The notes: generated by a model from the letters alone, not told the origin. A DNA stretch of 64,000 bases from Hormiphora californensis (GCA_020137815.1 CM035351.1:1846909-1910908), one strand, 5' to 3'. Counted from the stretch's first letter, positions 1 through 11,667 are shown. Numbers and translations are program-made.

Positions 1-3000
1 CAAAATGACAGACATAAAGGAGGCATTCAATGGAAAATACATGGATGCAGAGAGGTTTTGGCAGGTCACAATGCCCCCTGAGGCCCCATTTCATTGTGGG
101 GAGGACCCTAACTGGGGTCCCAGACAGGCCATGAGATACCACATTCTAGCGGAGACAGTGAACTCACAACAGGTCGTCTACTACACCCGCCAACAGCTCA
201 GCTCCCTCGATGTATCCTCTGTAACGGTATGTGTTTCACTAGTGTTATTTCACTTGTTATTTCACTTGTTATTTCACTTTTTATTTCACTTGTTATTTCA
301 CTTGTTATTTCACTTGTGATGTTCTAACCCTCCTTTACATTTGTAAAAGGAGGTATGTTTCACATATCTAGAAATAATAGTTACAGTTGTTATCTGTTCT
401 GGGAATATATGGGGCTGCATTTTACCGGGTGTCATATCGGTACTGATACCTGTCATCAGTACTGGAGGGGTAGAGAGGGGCCGGGGTAGAGAGGGGTAGC
501 ATCACAGAGGGGGGGGGGGGGTCAGTAAATTGACAGGAGCCAAGTAGTCGTGAGATCTATGGGCTGCCAATATCAACCCTCCCTGGTACTAACACCCTCC
601 CCTATCTCTTTACAGATTGGAAATGATGTCTTTAAAATTATGCACGCCGGGTCAAACACGGGAAAGCTCATACGAGTGGGATTCTTTATCAATCGCTTTA
701 ATGAACTTGAGAGGATCCGTTCGAAAGAGTTCAAAGTGGGGAAAGATCTTATTAAAAAGGTATTTTATCTGCTAATTATTCCTGGCAACTCGCCCAGAGG
801 CAGAAGTCCTGGAAGTGATAAGAGGCACACCCGAAAATAATATTTTTGCCGAAATCTCATTAACCGAGGGAATAAGTTCCGAAGGGCCATAAATAATTTT
901 CAAATTTGATAATATGTAACAACTATTTCAACCCTGTAGATTGTAAGAGATGAATCTAAATCTGGAGATGTCTATGTCATGGCTAATGACTGGATAACCT
1001 ACGTTCCCATGACAACTGACTGCTCAGTGCATTCGACCTGTCAGCAGTGCTCCAGTGCCTTCCCGTACTGTGGATGGTGCGTCAACTCAAACCTGAGGAA
1101 CACCTGTACAACAGCTGATAGATGTAGTTCCAAGGGGTGGCAGAGCGCATTTGAAAAGTGTCCAGCCCTCCCGGAGTTTAGTGTGAAACCAAAGGTAAGG
1201 ATCAGAGCAACTTGTGTCCTTAACCACCCTCCTCTTTTGTTCTAGAGTGATGCCCAAAGGTCTAACCCCACTCCCCTCTCCCCCGCTCTAACAGTAACCC
1301 CGCTCTAACCCCAGTCCTCCTCCCCCACCAGAACGTGACAGTAGCCCACAAATCCATGGTAGTATTCAACTGTGGCAGTACAACTGGAGATGTCAGTCAC
1401 TGGATTAATGAGACTGGAACCATGTCTAAAGACTATCAGGATGCCTCTAAACGGGTCTCTAATAATCCCCTCGGCTAGCGTCCATGACAACGGTTGCTAT
1501 GTGTGTGAATTGAGGGCAGTATCTGGAACGGTCAGCACTAGGGCGTGTTTGAGTGTCCTAATACCACCATACTTCCATACTATCACGGTAGGTCTACTAA
1601 AGTTATTGGATCTACTAGATAGTAGTAGGTTCTATTGTTCTGTAAGTGAACAATGTGGTTCAGGAGTTCATTATATTGAGCTTTGTAAAGCTGTGTGTGT
1701 AGTGATTAATTATCTCTTTTACGATCTAAACCGAACCCCCCCTCTTCATTTTCGAATTCTAAACCTAACCCTCCCTCTTCTCTTTCTAATTCTAAATCTA
1801 AACCCTCTATATTTCTAGGAGAGTCTGATAGAGCTAGAGGTTGGGAGTGATATAGCGCTGCCGTGCCCCGCTGCTGGCTCCCCACTTCCCACTGTTATGT
1901 GGAGAAAGATGGGGGAGGGCCAGGCGCTACCAGATGGGGCCTACCAGAGCAGAGACAACGAGTTGAAAATAATCCGGGCGATTCAGGAGGATTCTGGGCA
2001 GTACCAGTGTAGTGCCAAGAACAGTGTCGGGTTGAACTGGAGTGATCCCATTCGATTGAGTGTTATAAGTAAGTGTGGATAAGTAGTGTTGTTATACACT
2101 CCTCTCTCTCTCCCCAGTACCACCATTCTCTACTGTCATACAGGAGCAGCAGTAGGGCGGTATTTGTCTTTATTACGCCCTATACTTCAGAGCAGCCCCT
2201 TTGTGCCCTTTCCCCGCCCTTCTTTCCGCCATTTCACTCGTCCACTAATTCTCTCTCTCTATCTCCCTATCTCTCTCTCTCTCTATCTCTATCTCTATCT
2301 CTGATCTCTCTCTCTCTCTCCTCACCCCACTGTCTCCACCAGCTCTCCTATAAAACCCTTCCCTTCAGATCGGATACCCAACCGTAACACAATCGAGCAG
2401 CCGGACACGTATGACGGTACAGGCTCCATGATGATTCCTAGCTACCGTGGTGTGTGCTGTCCTCGTTCTGATAGTGGTGGCAGTGGCCATAGCACACTGT
2501 TACAGGAAGCGAAGAGCAGCCAATCAGAAGGTAAACACAACTCACGCCCTAACGAAGGGGCATGTTTCTTATATTTGAGGGTCGAAATATATTGTTTATT
2601 TTTTCAAGTTTCCGGGAAGTTTCCTAACACCTCAACCCTGCCCCTCAGCAGCAGTTTGCACCTCTTGACCATGAGGACATGCTACCTGGGTACAGCACGT
2701 ATCTGGATCCCAGATTAACACCCATCGGATCACTTCGAGGGGATGCCTCTCTGAACAGTGTAGACGCCCTGCGGCACTGTTACAGTGAAACCAGTACACC
2801 AAGGTGGATGCCCCCACATAGTGAGTATTATATCTGGGGTCTACTTGGGGGGGGTGATATGGACATGAGAAAGATAGTAACATACTACATAGCCACATAG
2901 ATGATACACTTACAGTTTCTAATTGGCCGCCAATAACCAATTATTGGCGCCTCTGTAGTCTGTCACCTGCAAGTCCAAGAATACCCCGTGTCCTAATTGT

Positions 3001-3621
3001 GCTAGATAGAAATTTAGAGGGATATTATTGGATCTTGGTGGTGACAGAGCTGGACCAATTTACCTAATCGACTGCATTGTAACCATGGTAACTAAAGTAA
3101 TTACCCCACTAACTCCCTCATTCTATTTTCAGCCATCATGTCAGCACCCCTCGCTGGGACGTCCTCCGATCAGATACCCCCGCCTCCCTACCATCAATTC
3201 TTCATGGACTAGGGCAGCCCTATTAGCGGGACACCCCGGGATTTATGAGAACGTTAGCCCATCCTCTCCAGGGGCTGTACCACCCTCCCCTACGGAACAA
3301 GTACCCATATCCTTCTCGGAACATCCCGCTTTTGGAGGAGGGAGGGCCAACACAGGGCCGTGCTTCTACCTACCATACAACTCCCAGCAACTGAAAGATA
3401 GCCCTACCCTAGGGGGGTATGCTAGACCGATGGTGCTCGTACCGGACCCAAGACGGACAGCCACGGGGTCCAGGTCTCATGTTTATGATGAGATAATAGT
3501 GCCTCAACATCAACAACAACAAGATCAACAGGAGGCTCGTAGGTCTGAACGGCCACCCGTCCCTCCTAGACCGTCACGGACACCTTCCAGGAGCCCTCCC
3601 GCTATACCTAACATCTATTAG
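1..3621 (+). CDS. Semaphorin-like transmembrane receptor/ligand, 3' exons (5' end outside window)
   Basis: Exons read from splice sites: 1-226 and 616-759 (C-terminal part of a sema beta-propeller), 940-1194 (end of sema, then a PSI module with CSVHSTCQQC and YCGWC), about 1332-1587 (Ig domain 1, YVCEL), 1819-2068 (Ig domain 2, DSGQYQC), about 2442-2530 (one transmembrane helix of Val, Leu, Ile and Ala followed by RKRR), 2649-2820 and a last exon ending at the TAG at 3619-3621. Most joins are phase 0. The cytoplasmic tail carries YENV and VYDEI, possible SH2 docking tyrosines, and RPPVPPRPSR, an SH3-ligand type stretch. Sema-PSI-Ig-TM order is the semaphorin layout; plexins and MET lack this Ig pair. 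Oddities: the first Ig exon is one base out of frame (it changes frame between about 1402 and 1441), and the last exon is clearly coding only from about 3218, so its acceptor (3133 or 3218) is unsettled. The N-terminal exons lie left of the window. Confidence 0.78.
244..318. repeat. 12-bp intronic minisatellite (TTATTTCACTTG)n
   Basis: About six tandem copies of a TTATTTCACTTG unit sit just after the donor site of the first visible semaphorin exon. Simple intron expansion. Confidence 0.85.
2240..2322. repeat. CT-rich microsatellite in semaphorin intron
   Basis: Interrupted (CT)n and (CTATCT)n tract inside the intron between the second Ig exon and the transmembrane exon. Confidence 0.8.
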
Positions 3622-4671
3622 TGAGGAGGGAGGATGAGAGAGGGTTATCTCTAGGAGGTTTTTAACCATGTGTCGTACGTTGACAATGAGTCGGTGCTGG
3701 CCAAGCTAAACCCACCCACCATAAGACACTGAAATTGTTTGATACGGATTGTTATGTATGTTTTGTTTCTTTTTTTGCAATTGACCACACCCCATTTTGA
3801 GTAGGAATTGTTGGAGAGGGAAAGAGTGAAAGACTATTATTATATTTATAGGGAGGAACTGACCTTAGACGGTAGAGAAAGATGACAGATATGATCATCA
3901 CAATGAATTTATACACCTGTACAGTTTTTAATGAACAGGGAACTTGATTTTTTATGATTTAAAAAGCTTAGTTTGGATGATAATCAATAGCTTTTACTTA
4001 AAACTCTTGATAGGAATTTTAGCCAACTTGGCTTAGCTTGGTGTGTTATACCCGCTGAATTCAGGGTCGCTTTTAAATCTTTTGAAGGCTTAAACAGTGT
4101 CTCTTTGACTTAGCTAGGCAGCATGACAGAATGTTTGGGTATTTTTTAGAGCGTGATAGGAAGAATTATAGCTAGAACTGAGTGACTAAAGTAGTGCAAC
4201 ATTAGATTCATATTAATGTCTAAATGTGACAGGTTAGGACTGAAATGTAGAATTTTCTTTTATTTCTGTAAATTATGGACCCATCTATGTTATATGTAAA
4301 TACATTATATTTTCTCTCTGTGTGAGAAGATTCCCTAATAGCAGCCTCACCCAATTTCCATATAAGTTATTTGTTTCCTGTCCACTGCGAATTAACGTGT
4401 TTTAATCTTTGTTCAAAATCCTGACTTAGCATTCATTTCGGGCCATGTGTGGATAGGAGTCGTACAAATTGATTTGGGTCTTGGCGTATTACGGCTTGCT
4501 GATCAAGGCAAGACCCAAATCAATTTGTCGAAACCCCGTTGATTGACCCGCCCAGAATCCGGATTGTTACTGTCTGGCGGCGCCAGACCCCCATTTGCGC
4601 TCAGATGGGGTCGCGGCGCCAGACAGGATTCTTGAACAAACTGAAAAGTATCATATGTTGTGGCTAATAAA
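3622..4671 (+). other. Semaphorin 3' untranslated region with AATAAA at 4666-4671
   Basis: No open frame of note follows the stop codon. The first good AATAAA hexamer is at 4666-4671, 145 bases before the FAIM stop on the other strand, so the two genes converge. Two stem-loops lie just upstream: arms at 4464-4483 and 4509-4528, and a GC-rich imperfect palindrome at about 4571-4625 with GGCGCCAGAC in each arm. Confidence 0.45.
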
Positions 4672-4817
4672 GAAGGTCAATACGTGCATGCAGCAGCAAG
4701 TACACCAGCAACACAATCACAGCAAAATAGTGTAGCACACATCATAAACACACACAGTTGTTCAACAACACACAGCTCTATAATATTGATCATAACATTT
4801 CCCAAATCGTCTCTATC

Positions 4818-7800
4818 TCATTGAACCTGATCCTCCAAGGCGTCAGGTATCTGCATATCATTAATAAACAGATTGTGTATAATCCCCTCTCGTCGTTTCC
4901 CTGATGTCACTGCCCGTATTACTGCAGGTTGACCGTCAATACTAAAATGGGTCTCTGTTCCCTGGTCTGTGAACTCTCCCATTACATCAAGCTTGACACC
5001 ATCCAACCACACGTCCAAACTATCACGCTCTGAAGGGGGTGGAGGGTTAGATATCTCTTACTGAGTGTTATCTATCAGAAGTGAAGATGAAATGGAACAA
5101 GCTGCATGTAATTAGCAGCCGGTGAAAATAGCGTGTGGTAATGTGGTGTTGCGTGCGTTAAAATGTGCGATGTGCGCGGGATACTGACTGCTGAAAAACG
5201 TGCTTTTATCATTGGAGTATTTCAGCGCGCGACGCGCACACAAACTAATCATTACTTGCAGCTTGTTGCGGGAGACAGAGAGACTGTGAGAGTGGAAGTG
5301 AAGTGGAACTGTGAGCGGGACTTGTAAAAGATAAAAGAACTCGCTTTTTAAAACTCGTAAATTATTCTGTTTACAAAAACTTGACACGCCTTTCTTAAAG
5401 TTTAAACAACTTCAGTCTGACATGTTAGTTCTGCAACAGTGTATCTGCAGTAGGTAAAGATATTGAGAGCGTCTTATACCAGGCTACCTAGCAATCACAT
5501 TATTAAAGTTCACCACCTTACCACCATCACTCTCAGAAGACTCTCAGAAAGAGATCCAAAAGCGAGGCCGGACCGCCATCACATCATACAACACAAACAC
5601 CTCCGGATTGTGGACATTGTTAACACAGCTCTGCAACCTCACCCCTCTCTCTGATACCGGGGGCTGGGTGTCTGTAGGTTTACCTCTTCCATACTTCCCC
5701 ACCACGCACTCAACAGCCACCACAGCCCTTGTGTTGCAACCAAAATACATGGCATATTCCTCAGAAACAGCTAGGTGGATTCCAGTTCCATACTTCTTCA
5801 TAGCAGTAGGGGTATCAGCTGGTGTCAGCCCGTGCTGGGATAATCCTTCAGGGGTCATGGTCTCAGTGACGGGGTGGAACAGGAATATCGTTTTGGTTGA
5901 CTTGTTCCTTTTACTAAACTGTGTCTCCAGAAGATTAGAACAGATCGTCTTAACAGAGATGGGGGTGTTCATCTTCATCATCCCTCTCACTGTCTCCCAC
6001 TCCGCCTCCACAGAGTCTCGGACTAGTGTGTAGTACTGGTGGGTGGTCTTGTCATGTCCGACAACCAGACCAACACACTGGGGGACAGTCCGGTAAATGG
6101 GTCGCCTGCTTATCCGCCTGACAGTCGAACATCCCAGCTCCTTCATCTGCATACCCCCGAAGAACAAAGTGAAGTCTGAGTCTGAGATCCTGAAATTCAG
6201 CTGACTGTCTCCCCTCAGGTAGGTCTGCTCAATGACATGACTGGGCAGCTCCAACTGTGGAGAGTGTTTACCCTGGGTCACACAAGAAGGGAACTCGTGC
6301 CAGATGTTGTTGTTCTCTTCCCAGTGCCAGTGGTAGGATGTAGCTAGGGACCCCACAAACTGGGTACCATGTTCCGGTGGTGTGCTGAGCCGCCTGATCC
6401 TGTGGCCACCCTCCATCATAGTCATTGTGGGGAAATCAATTACTGCTATCACATCACTAATCCTGATCTCTACAGTGCAGATGACAGGGTTAGCGTAGGC
6501 TCTCTCTAGGATTAGTATACTGTCAATATCCCAACTCTCCCACACTCCATCGCTCTCGTACTGCCACCAAAATGGCAGGGTAACATGGTGTAATGGACAC
6601 GTCCCTCCCTTGGCACATTTACCCACCAAGTTCCACACACAGATATCCACTTCCTGGTTGTGTATCCTGCTATCTGCCTGTAGCATCTCAATTGCAAGTG
6701 CGGTAACAGATGTTTCGTGGTTTATCACGCTTACAATCGATCCTGAGTCGAGGGGTATCCCGCTGCACGTCTGGACTATCTTGGAGTTATGCTCTGATTC
6801 AAAGTTGTGTGAGCGAGGACAGCTATCTCCCTTCTGGCACTGTCCAGCCACGAACTTGTCACACAGGTGGAAGAACAGGCAGGGTCTGTGGCACCCTCCC
6901 TCACTGTTGTAGTATCTGCAGACGTTTGGGAAGTTCAGGTTGTCCGGTAGGCACTTCTCAAACAAGACAGGTGTCTGGGGCCGGATAATAAACCGGGTAT
7001 GTTTTAGGAGGCGCTTCAGCTGCTGATTAGAGAGATCAGCTAACATGGGGAATTTCTTGTACACAGCCCTGTTATCTGGATTCTTGGTGGGGTCCCGGGT
7101 GCACATTTTACATGTGGCAACCTTCCTGGGCCAGTGGGAACATACGTGGTATCCCCCACATTTACACGTGTTCTCCCTACACACCAGAAAGGGAACAGAC
7201 AACTTCACTGTCTCCTTCTCCCCCTTTATCATTGAACATGATGTTGAGATGTACCCAGAGGGACCACCTGCAGCAGCGACCTCCCTGAAGTAAGCCCTAT
7301 TCTGGGTGTATGCCGTGGTGAAGAGAGGTTGGAGCTGGTGGGTTCCTCCTCGATCCAATAGACTGATCACTAGATCTCGTTCCAAGCTGCACATGATGAT
7401 TCACAACGAAAGAAGGGCACGAGAGAACTGTGTGGTGTCTCTCAGTTGCATGCGTGCTGCTTGATTCAAAGTGTGGGCCAGTGCACGCAAAGCGTCATTA
7501 AACAGTAGCAGAAAGAGATCAGAGAGAGATTATTAGCACACGCACTAAGAGAGGGGGTGTGTTGAGAATGAGAAGTGAGAGAGAACTGAAGGATAATTAT
7601 CCTATATATCATACTGTGCCGGTTGTCATGGTAACTGAGAGGGCCTTAGATTTCATTACTGTCACATGAGAATGAGCTACTACTGTGAGCATGTTCCTCT
7701 AACACACCTCAGTGACACAGGTGTTACAGAGAGGGGGTGTCATGTGTAACAGGTGTTACAGAGAGGGGGTGTCGTGTGTAACAGGTGCATGTGTGACAAA

Positions 7801-8151
7801 TCCCATGATACAGCAATGCGTGTGTAAAAAGAGTATTGGATTTCATTAAATATTTCAATAAACTAGTAAATTTTATCATAACTCACGACCCTGGTTGCTA
7901 TGCAACAACATTGATAAATGCGGATTGGACTCAATGGAGAAACAGTGACACAAACCAATTATGATTAATCCTTGCCACGTACCTAAAACAACTCGATGAG
8001 GTTTTCCATTTAGTTTTGGTAGCCATGTCCTGCAAGCTTTCTTTCTGTTTTCAACAAACCTCTTCAAACTCTTCCCATCTACCTCCAATATGTAGGTGTA
8101 ACTGAAAGAGAGAGAGAGGGATTATAAAGGGAATGGAGTAGTCCAGACAAG

Positions 8152-8189
<38 letters not shown>

Positions 8190-8952
8190 AGCTAGAGGGA
8201 TTATAGAGTTAGAGAGGGATGGAGAAAGGTTATAGAGTTAGGGATTGAGATGACGTGAATGGGGGAGAGAGACGAGACATAGAGCGAGACAAGCATACCT
8301 AGTGAGTACTGCGATATAATCGAGATTGTAACAAGCACATTACCCGATATCAAGCAGAAGATATTTATCGTTTCTCACAAGTACGAGATATGATATTATA
8401 TATCAAGGAAGGGTCCACGATAAATATCTCAATACAAAGCAAAATAAGAAATAATATGAAACTTACTTTAGCCCATTAGCCTCAATAATAACACATGCTC
8501 TGTGTTTTCCTATCAGGAAAGATTCCTTGCCCACCAGTTTAAATTGCCATCCTGTGTTCCTGACCTCTTTCCCGTCCACCAAAACAACCCTTCTCCCACT
8601 TGTAGTACCGTGCTGGAATCTGAAGAACGGGAGAATTGCTAGGGTTTTGTAGGGCACTGACTGTGACATCGTATTCGCACCGGGCCTTCAGTGCGGATAG
8701 GACAGTCTTATATGAGACAACTAGGGTTGCTGACTCTCTAATCAAGCAATGGGTCTATAATTGTAGGGGTTGCTAGGTGACGAAAACAAGCCGAAATCTA
8801 ATAGGGTTAGGTATAATACAGCTATCATGGAACAAGTGTTAGAATAATTAAGTCAAACAGCAATTATCTAACCTCACAGTATGTTTCCCGTCTGGCAGGC
8901 TGAGATCCCATTGGGCAACATCGTCATATCCCTCTGGGTCATTGGCAATCAT
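4818..8952 (-). CDS. FAIM: FAIM, Fas apoptotic inhibitory molecule 1
   Basis: Four coding exons on the minus strand: 8952-8873, 8619-8467, 8101-7983 and 5029-4818. All splice sites are GT-AG and the phases close (2, 2, 1), giving 187 residues, near the usual ~180 of FAIM1. Family landmarks in order: VAQWDLSLPDGKH (about residue 13), FQHGTTSGRRVV (28), FKLVGKESF (about 50), LEVDGKSLKRF (about 85), LDVWLDG (120), GTETHFSIDG and SGKRREGIIHNLFI near the C terminus. FAIM1 is a small cytosolic all-beta protein reported to limit death-receptor signalling and to counter protein aggregation. The third intron (5030-7982) is 2.95 kb and contains a whole PARP gene on the same strand. The start ATG at 8952 fits the family's N terminus; a noncoding 5' exon cannot be excluded. 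Confidence 0.93.
5544..7394 (-). CDS. CCCH zinc-finger / WWE / PARP-domain protein (PARP12/ZC3HAV1-like), single exon
   Basis: One uninterrupted frame of 616 residues. Cysteine/histidine clusters lie at about 72-85, 159-176, 178-196 (C-x7-C-x5-C-x3-H) and 252-270 (same spacing), as in PARP12/PARP13. Two WWE-type segments follow (WWQYESDGVWESWD near 276 and WHWEENNNIWHEF near 355), then a PARP catalytic domain from about 455 to the end. Catalytic motifs are altered by eye: the usual LFHGT is LFHPV (His507 kept, glycine lost), the position of the second triad residue reads GIHLAV where active enzymes have a tyrosine, and the third position sits in PEVFVLYD, so an aliphatic residue. At best a mono-ADP-ribosyltransferase and possibly inactive like PARP13. 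Vertebrate relatives bind RNA and act in stress and antiviral responses; that role here is inference. The gene lies wholly inside a FAIM intron, same strand, and has no intron of its own. Confidence 0.88.
   Translation of the reverse strand: MCSLERDLVISLLDRGGTHQLQPLFTTAYTQNRAYFREVAAAGGPSGYISTSCSMIKGEKETVKLSVPFLVCRENTCKCGGYHVCSHWPRKVATCKMCTRDPTKNPDNRAVYKKFPMLADLSNQQLKRLLKHTRFIIRPQTPVLFEKCLPDNLNFPNVCRYYNSEGGCHRPCLFFHLCDKFVAGQCQKGDSCPRSHNFESEHNSKIVQTCSGIPLDSGSIVSVINHETSVTALAIEMLQADSRIHNQEVDICVWNLVGKCAKGGTCPLHHVTLPFWWQYESDGVWESWDIDSILILERAYANPVICTVEIRISDVIAVIDFPTMTMMEGGHRIRRLSTPPEHGTQFVGSLATSYHWHWEENNNIWHEFPSCVTQGKHSPQLELPSHVIEQTYLRGDSQLNFRISDSDFTLFFGGMQMKELGCSTVRRISRRPIYRTVPQCVGLVVGHDKTTHQYYTLVRDSVEAEWETVRGMMKMNTPISVKTICSNLLETQFSKRNKSTKTIFLFHPVTETMTPEGLSQHGLTPADTPTAMKKYGTGIHLAVSEEYAMYFGCNTRAVVAVECVVGKYGRGKPTDTQPPVSERGVRLQSCVNNVHNPEVFVLYDVMAVRPRFWISF
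7700..7800. repeat. Tandem duplication of a ~38-bp unit
   Basis: Two near-identical copies of a unit containing GGTGTTACAGAGAGGGGGTG, within FAIM intron 3 upstream of the PARP gene. Confidence 0.75.
8157..8187. repeat. (GA)n microsatellite in FAIM intron 2
   Basis: Uninterrupted GA repeat about 30 bp long, between FAIM exons 2 and 3. Confidence 0.9.
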
Positions 8953-10390
8953 CCTATCACATTGGGTCCCTCTAACTAGATCCTACTATAGAGTGTGAAA
9001 GTTGTTATATTGATATTGGAAATTTGAATTATAACCCGAAAGGAACTATGAAAACAAAATAGATTTCAATCTCTTACAGAACAATGGTCTGTGAAGTATG
9101 CCATTTCATCTGTTTAATGTTTACTGACATTCGTTATTCGTACAACAATGTATCCTGTGGTCTCTAATGGGTCTTAGACTCTAAGACCGGGGTAATTTGG
9201 ACATGCTGCACGTCTCTCGCCGGCTAGTTAAGCTATGATAATGATGTCATATTCCAGCGGAGACCTTGGATGAAAGCTGATTATATTCACTTGCAGATGG
9301 CTGGGGCAGTGGGACAATTTGCACTTTGATAAACTTGTGATCAATCGCAGTACAACTAGAAAGTAGAATGCCAGGTGATAATATTCGGGGTAATTTGGTT
9401 ATGTGGTATTCTAGCGGTGATGCAATTAGCACACAGGGTGTCCCGTCCTCACATCATATGTTAGCTTCTCACAGATTTCATATCTCGGAGCTCCCTTAGT
9501 TTGGTAATTGGTTGTTGTTTTGGTTGTTTTGGGTACATCCAGGCACGGGGGAACCGGCGGAGTTTAAACCTTTTCGTAAATTTCATATAAAAATTTTGAA
9601 CCTGACAGACTTGATGAAACTTGAAAATGCTTCAGCTCGAATTTTAAAAACGCCAATCTGGAGATATGAAAAACTCAAACAGGTTTGCAAAAATATGGAA
9701 AAATCTGGTAGGTACGGAGCAAAGTCCTTTTTATTCAATTATTCACCCCCCCCCCTCACGGCTCAACAGGGGTAATATAATCATTTATATATACCACTTT
9801 ATAGTGTAAAATAATGGAGCACGCACCAACAGCCTACGCTTGACATACTCGCTCACTTTCAAAAGTGGTAAAGGGGTGGCGGAATGATTTTCTCTAGGGC
9901 GTCTGATCAAAATTTTTGGTGACGATCACGGACCTAGAACATTGAATTCCTAATTGGGCGGAGCGAAAGCGGAGCCCGGGAATATTTTGATATTTTAAGC
10001 AAAAAAGTAAAGGTTTCCGAGTGCTTTTTGGTCAAAATCTCAGCCCCCTAGCCCCCAATCCGAATCTCAGAGGGAGCCTTGGGCGCGGGAGAGAGGGTCG
10101 AACAAGGCAAGGCGAGCCACCCCCGAGGCTCAGTCCCTCTTGAGTCATGGCGAGCCACAAATCGCAAAATAACCTGTGTCAGTGCAGTATATATGCAAAA
10201 TAACCAAGTTTGGGACATTTTTAAATCTTAAAAACCTTGCTTTGGATTTATTTTTTTTCGATTTATGAAATCAAATTTTCTTAATCGCCAGTATGTATCA
10301 TTAAATAATGGAACGCGCTAAATTTTAAATTTGTTGGTAAGCGGTAAAGGTTGACCCGTCTCCTGAGAATTTAAAACTGTTTTGGCCATA
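8953..10390. other. Gene-free stretch upstream of FAIM
   Basis: No coding exon seen on either strand. It should contain the FAIM promoter near 8953-9200 but no clear core element is visible. A sequence GAGGGTCGAACAAGGCAAGG near 10093 recurs near 52485 and, inverted, near 59245, so part of this stretch is a dispersed repeat. Confidence 0.35.
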
Positions 10391-10541
10391 AAGTCGGATT
10401 TTTTGAAGTTGTCACCCCCCTTCTCGTGCGCGGAATGTTTTTGCGCGTCACATCACATGTTAACGTGTGGTGTGCGCGTCGAAATTGATAAATTTCACAT
10501 GCGCGGTCATTTGGGGGTGACAACTTCAAAAAATTCGACTT
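10391..10541. mobile_element. MITE, family with AAGTCGGATTTTTTGAAG termini, TA target
   Basis: Inverted termini read AAGTCGGATTTTTTGAAGTTGTCACCCCC at the left and its complement at the right, with TA immediately outside on both sides (10389-10390 and 10542-10543). About 150 bp, no coding capacity. Same termini occur at 11175-11444 and 13961-14225, with diverged or partial copies near 10807, 48739, 60645 and 62075. TA duplication and short TIRs are typical of Tc1/mariner-type MITEs. Confidence 0.8.
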
Positions 10542-10806
10542 TAACTCAGCCGTTTCTTGACCAATTTGCAAAATCTTGGGCTCATTGGAAAGAGGACATT
10601 GAGATCTTTATAATGAGCTCAATAAAATGAAAATTGGCGCAAATTGCGCGGCGTAGTGGCGAAAACGCGCATTTTGTGCCATTACGCCGCGCAAAGCCGC
10701 GCAATTTGCGCCGATTTTGATTTTCTTGGGCTCATCTAAAAGAGCTCAATGTCCTCTTTCCAATGAGCCCAAGATTTTGCAAATTGGTCAAGAAATGGCT
10801 GATTTA
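10541..10806. repeat. Inverted repeat between two MITEs, ~110-bp arms
   Basis: Arms at about 10543-10650 and 10690-10804 contain TTTCTTGACCAATTTGCAAA and its complement. The outer ends are TTAA-like. The loop holds GCGCGGCGTAGTGGC-type GC-rich DNA with its own inverted symmetry. Confidence 0.75.
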
Positions 10807-10958
10807 AAGTCCTTTTTTTTTCAACTGTTCACCCCCCAAAGTCGTGCGCGGAATTGTTTTGCGCGTTTATCACATGTTAACGTATAGCGCGCGCCACCCA
10901 AATTCTAATTTTTATTAAATTTCAGTTTTTGGGTGAACAGTTGAAAAAAAATGGACTT
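10807..10958. mobile_element. Diverged MITE related to the AAGTCGG family
   Basis: TIRs read AAGTCC then a T run then CAACTGTTCACCCCC, with TA on both sides (10805-10806, 10959-10960). Length matches the neighbour at 10391, and both have GCGCGG and TTAACGTAT/TTAACGTGT inside. Confidence 0.7.
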
Positions 10959-11174
10959 TACCGCTTACCAAATTTTGTTGCGCTGCATTTTGAGCGTGCG
11001 CGCGACACAACAATTCGCGAATTTGAAACTTTTAAATTTTCTGATTTGTGTCTTCTTTCATTTTTGTGTCCTTTTTTTGAATTTTGTGTACAGTCCCCTC
11101 CGGCCTCCTGGGACCTGGCTCATGGGCAAATGCCAATGTGTTAAGCAGTACCCAGAGGGCTTGCAGCGTATGAC

Positions 11175-11444
11175 AAGTCGTATTTTTTGAAGTTGTTACC
11201 CCCGACCCCCCTTTTCACGCACGGCTTCGTATTTGTGCGTGACAGCCCCCACTTACTCTCACTTTTCGGCAAAAAGCCGCATATCAACGGAAAGAGTATA
11301 ATTTTGTGAGCCGTAAAACTTTTGATTGACGAAATTGGTCAAGAAACAAAGGCGTGAGAGCCAAAAAAAGTTTCCGGTGCACAAATAAAAACTCGCACGC
11401 CACCCTTGAAAGTTGAAGATGACAACTTCAAAAAAATCCGACTT
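11175..11444. mobile_element. MITE, AAGTCGG family (270 bp)
   Basis: Right terminus matches the family and is followed by TA (11445-11446). The interior (CTCACTTTTCGGCAAAAAGC, then ACGAAATTGGTCAAGAAAC) is nearly the same as in the copy at 13961-14225, so these two belong to one longer subfamily. Confidence 0.78.
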
Positions 11445-11667
11445 TACTAGCAATAAGCAAACGTGTAGGACGTAGCTAGAGGATAATTGTTTTGGGAATT
11501 GAGTCGATTTGCGGTACTAGGGGTAAGCCGTAAAGTTATGAAACACTGCTATAAACTGTAAAGCAGGCTCCAAATCCTCCCAAGTTCAAATCTCAGGTGT
11601 AGTTTCCTCTACCCTCCTTGATACACCCAAACAACAACTCAATTATCAACAATAGAGTGGTTTTCAC

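Noticed and set aside
2369-2530. Acceptor at 2368 for the semaphorin transmembrane exon
   Set aside because: It has a better pyrimidine tract but gives a non-hydrophobic frame; the acceptor at 2440-2441 gives the transmembrane helix in phase with the Ig exon.
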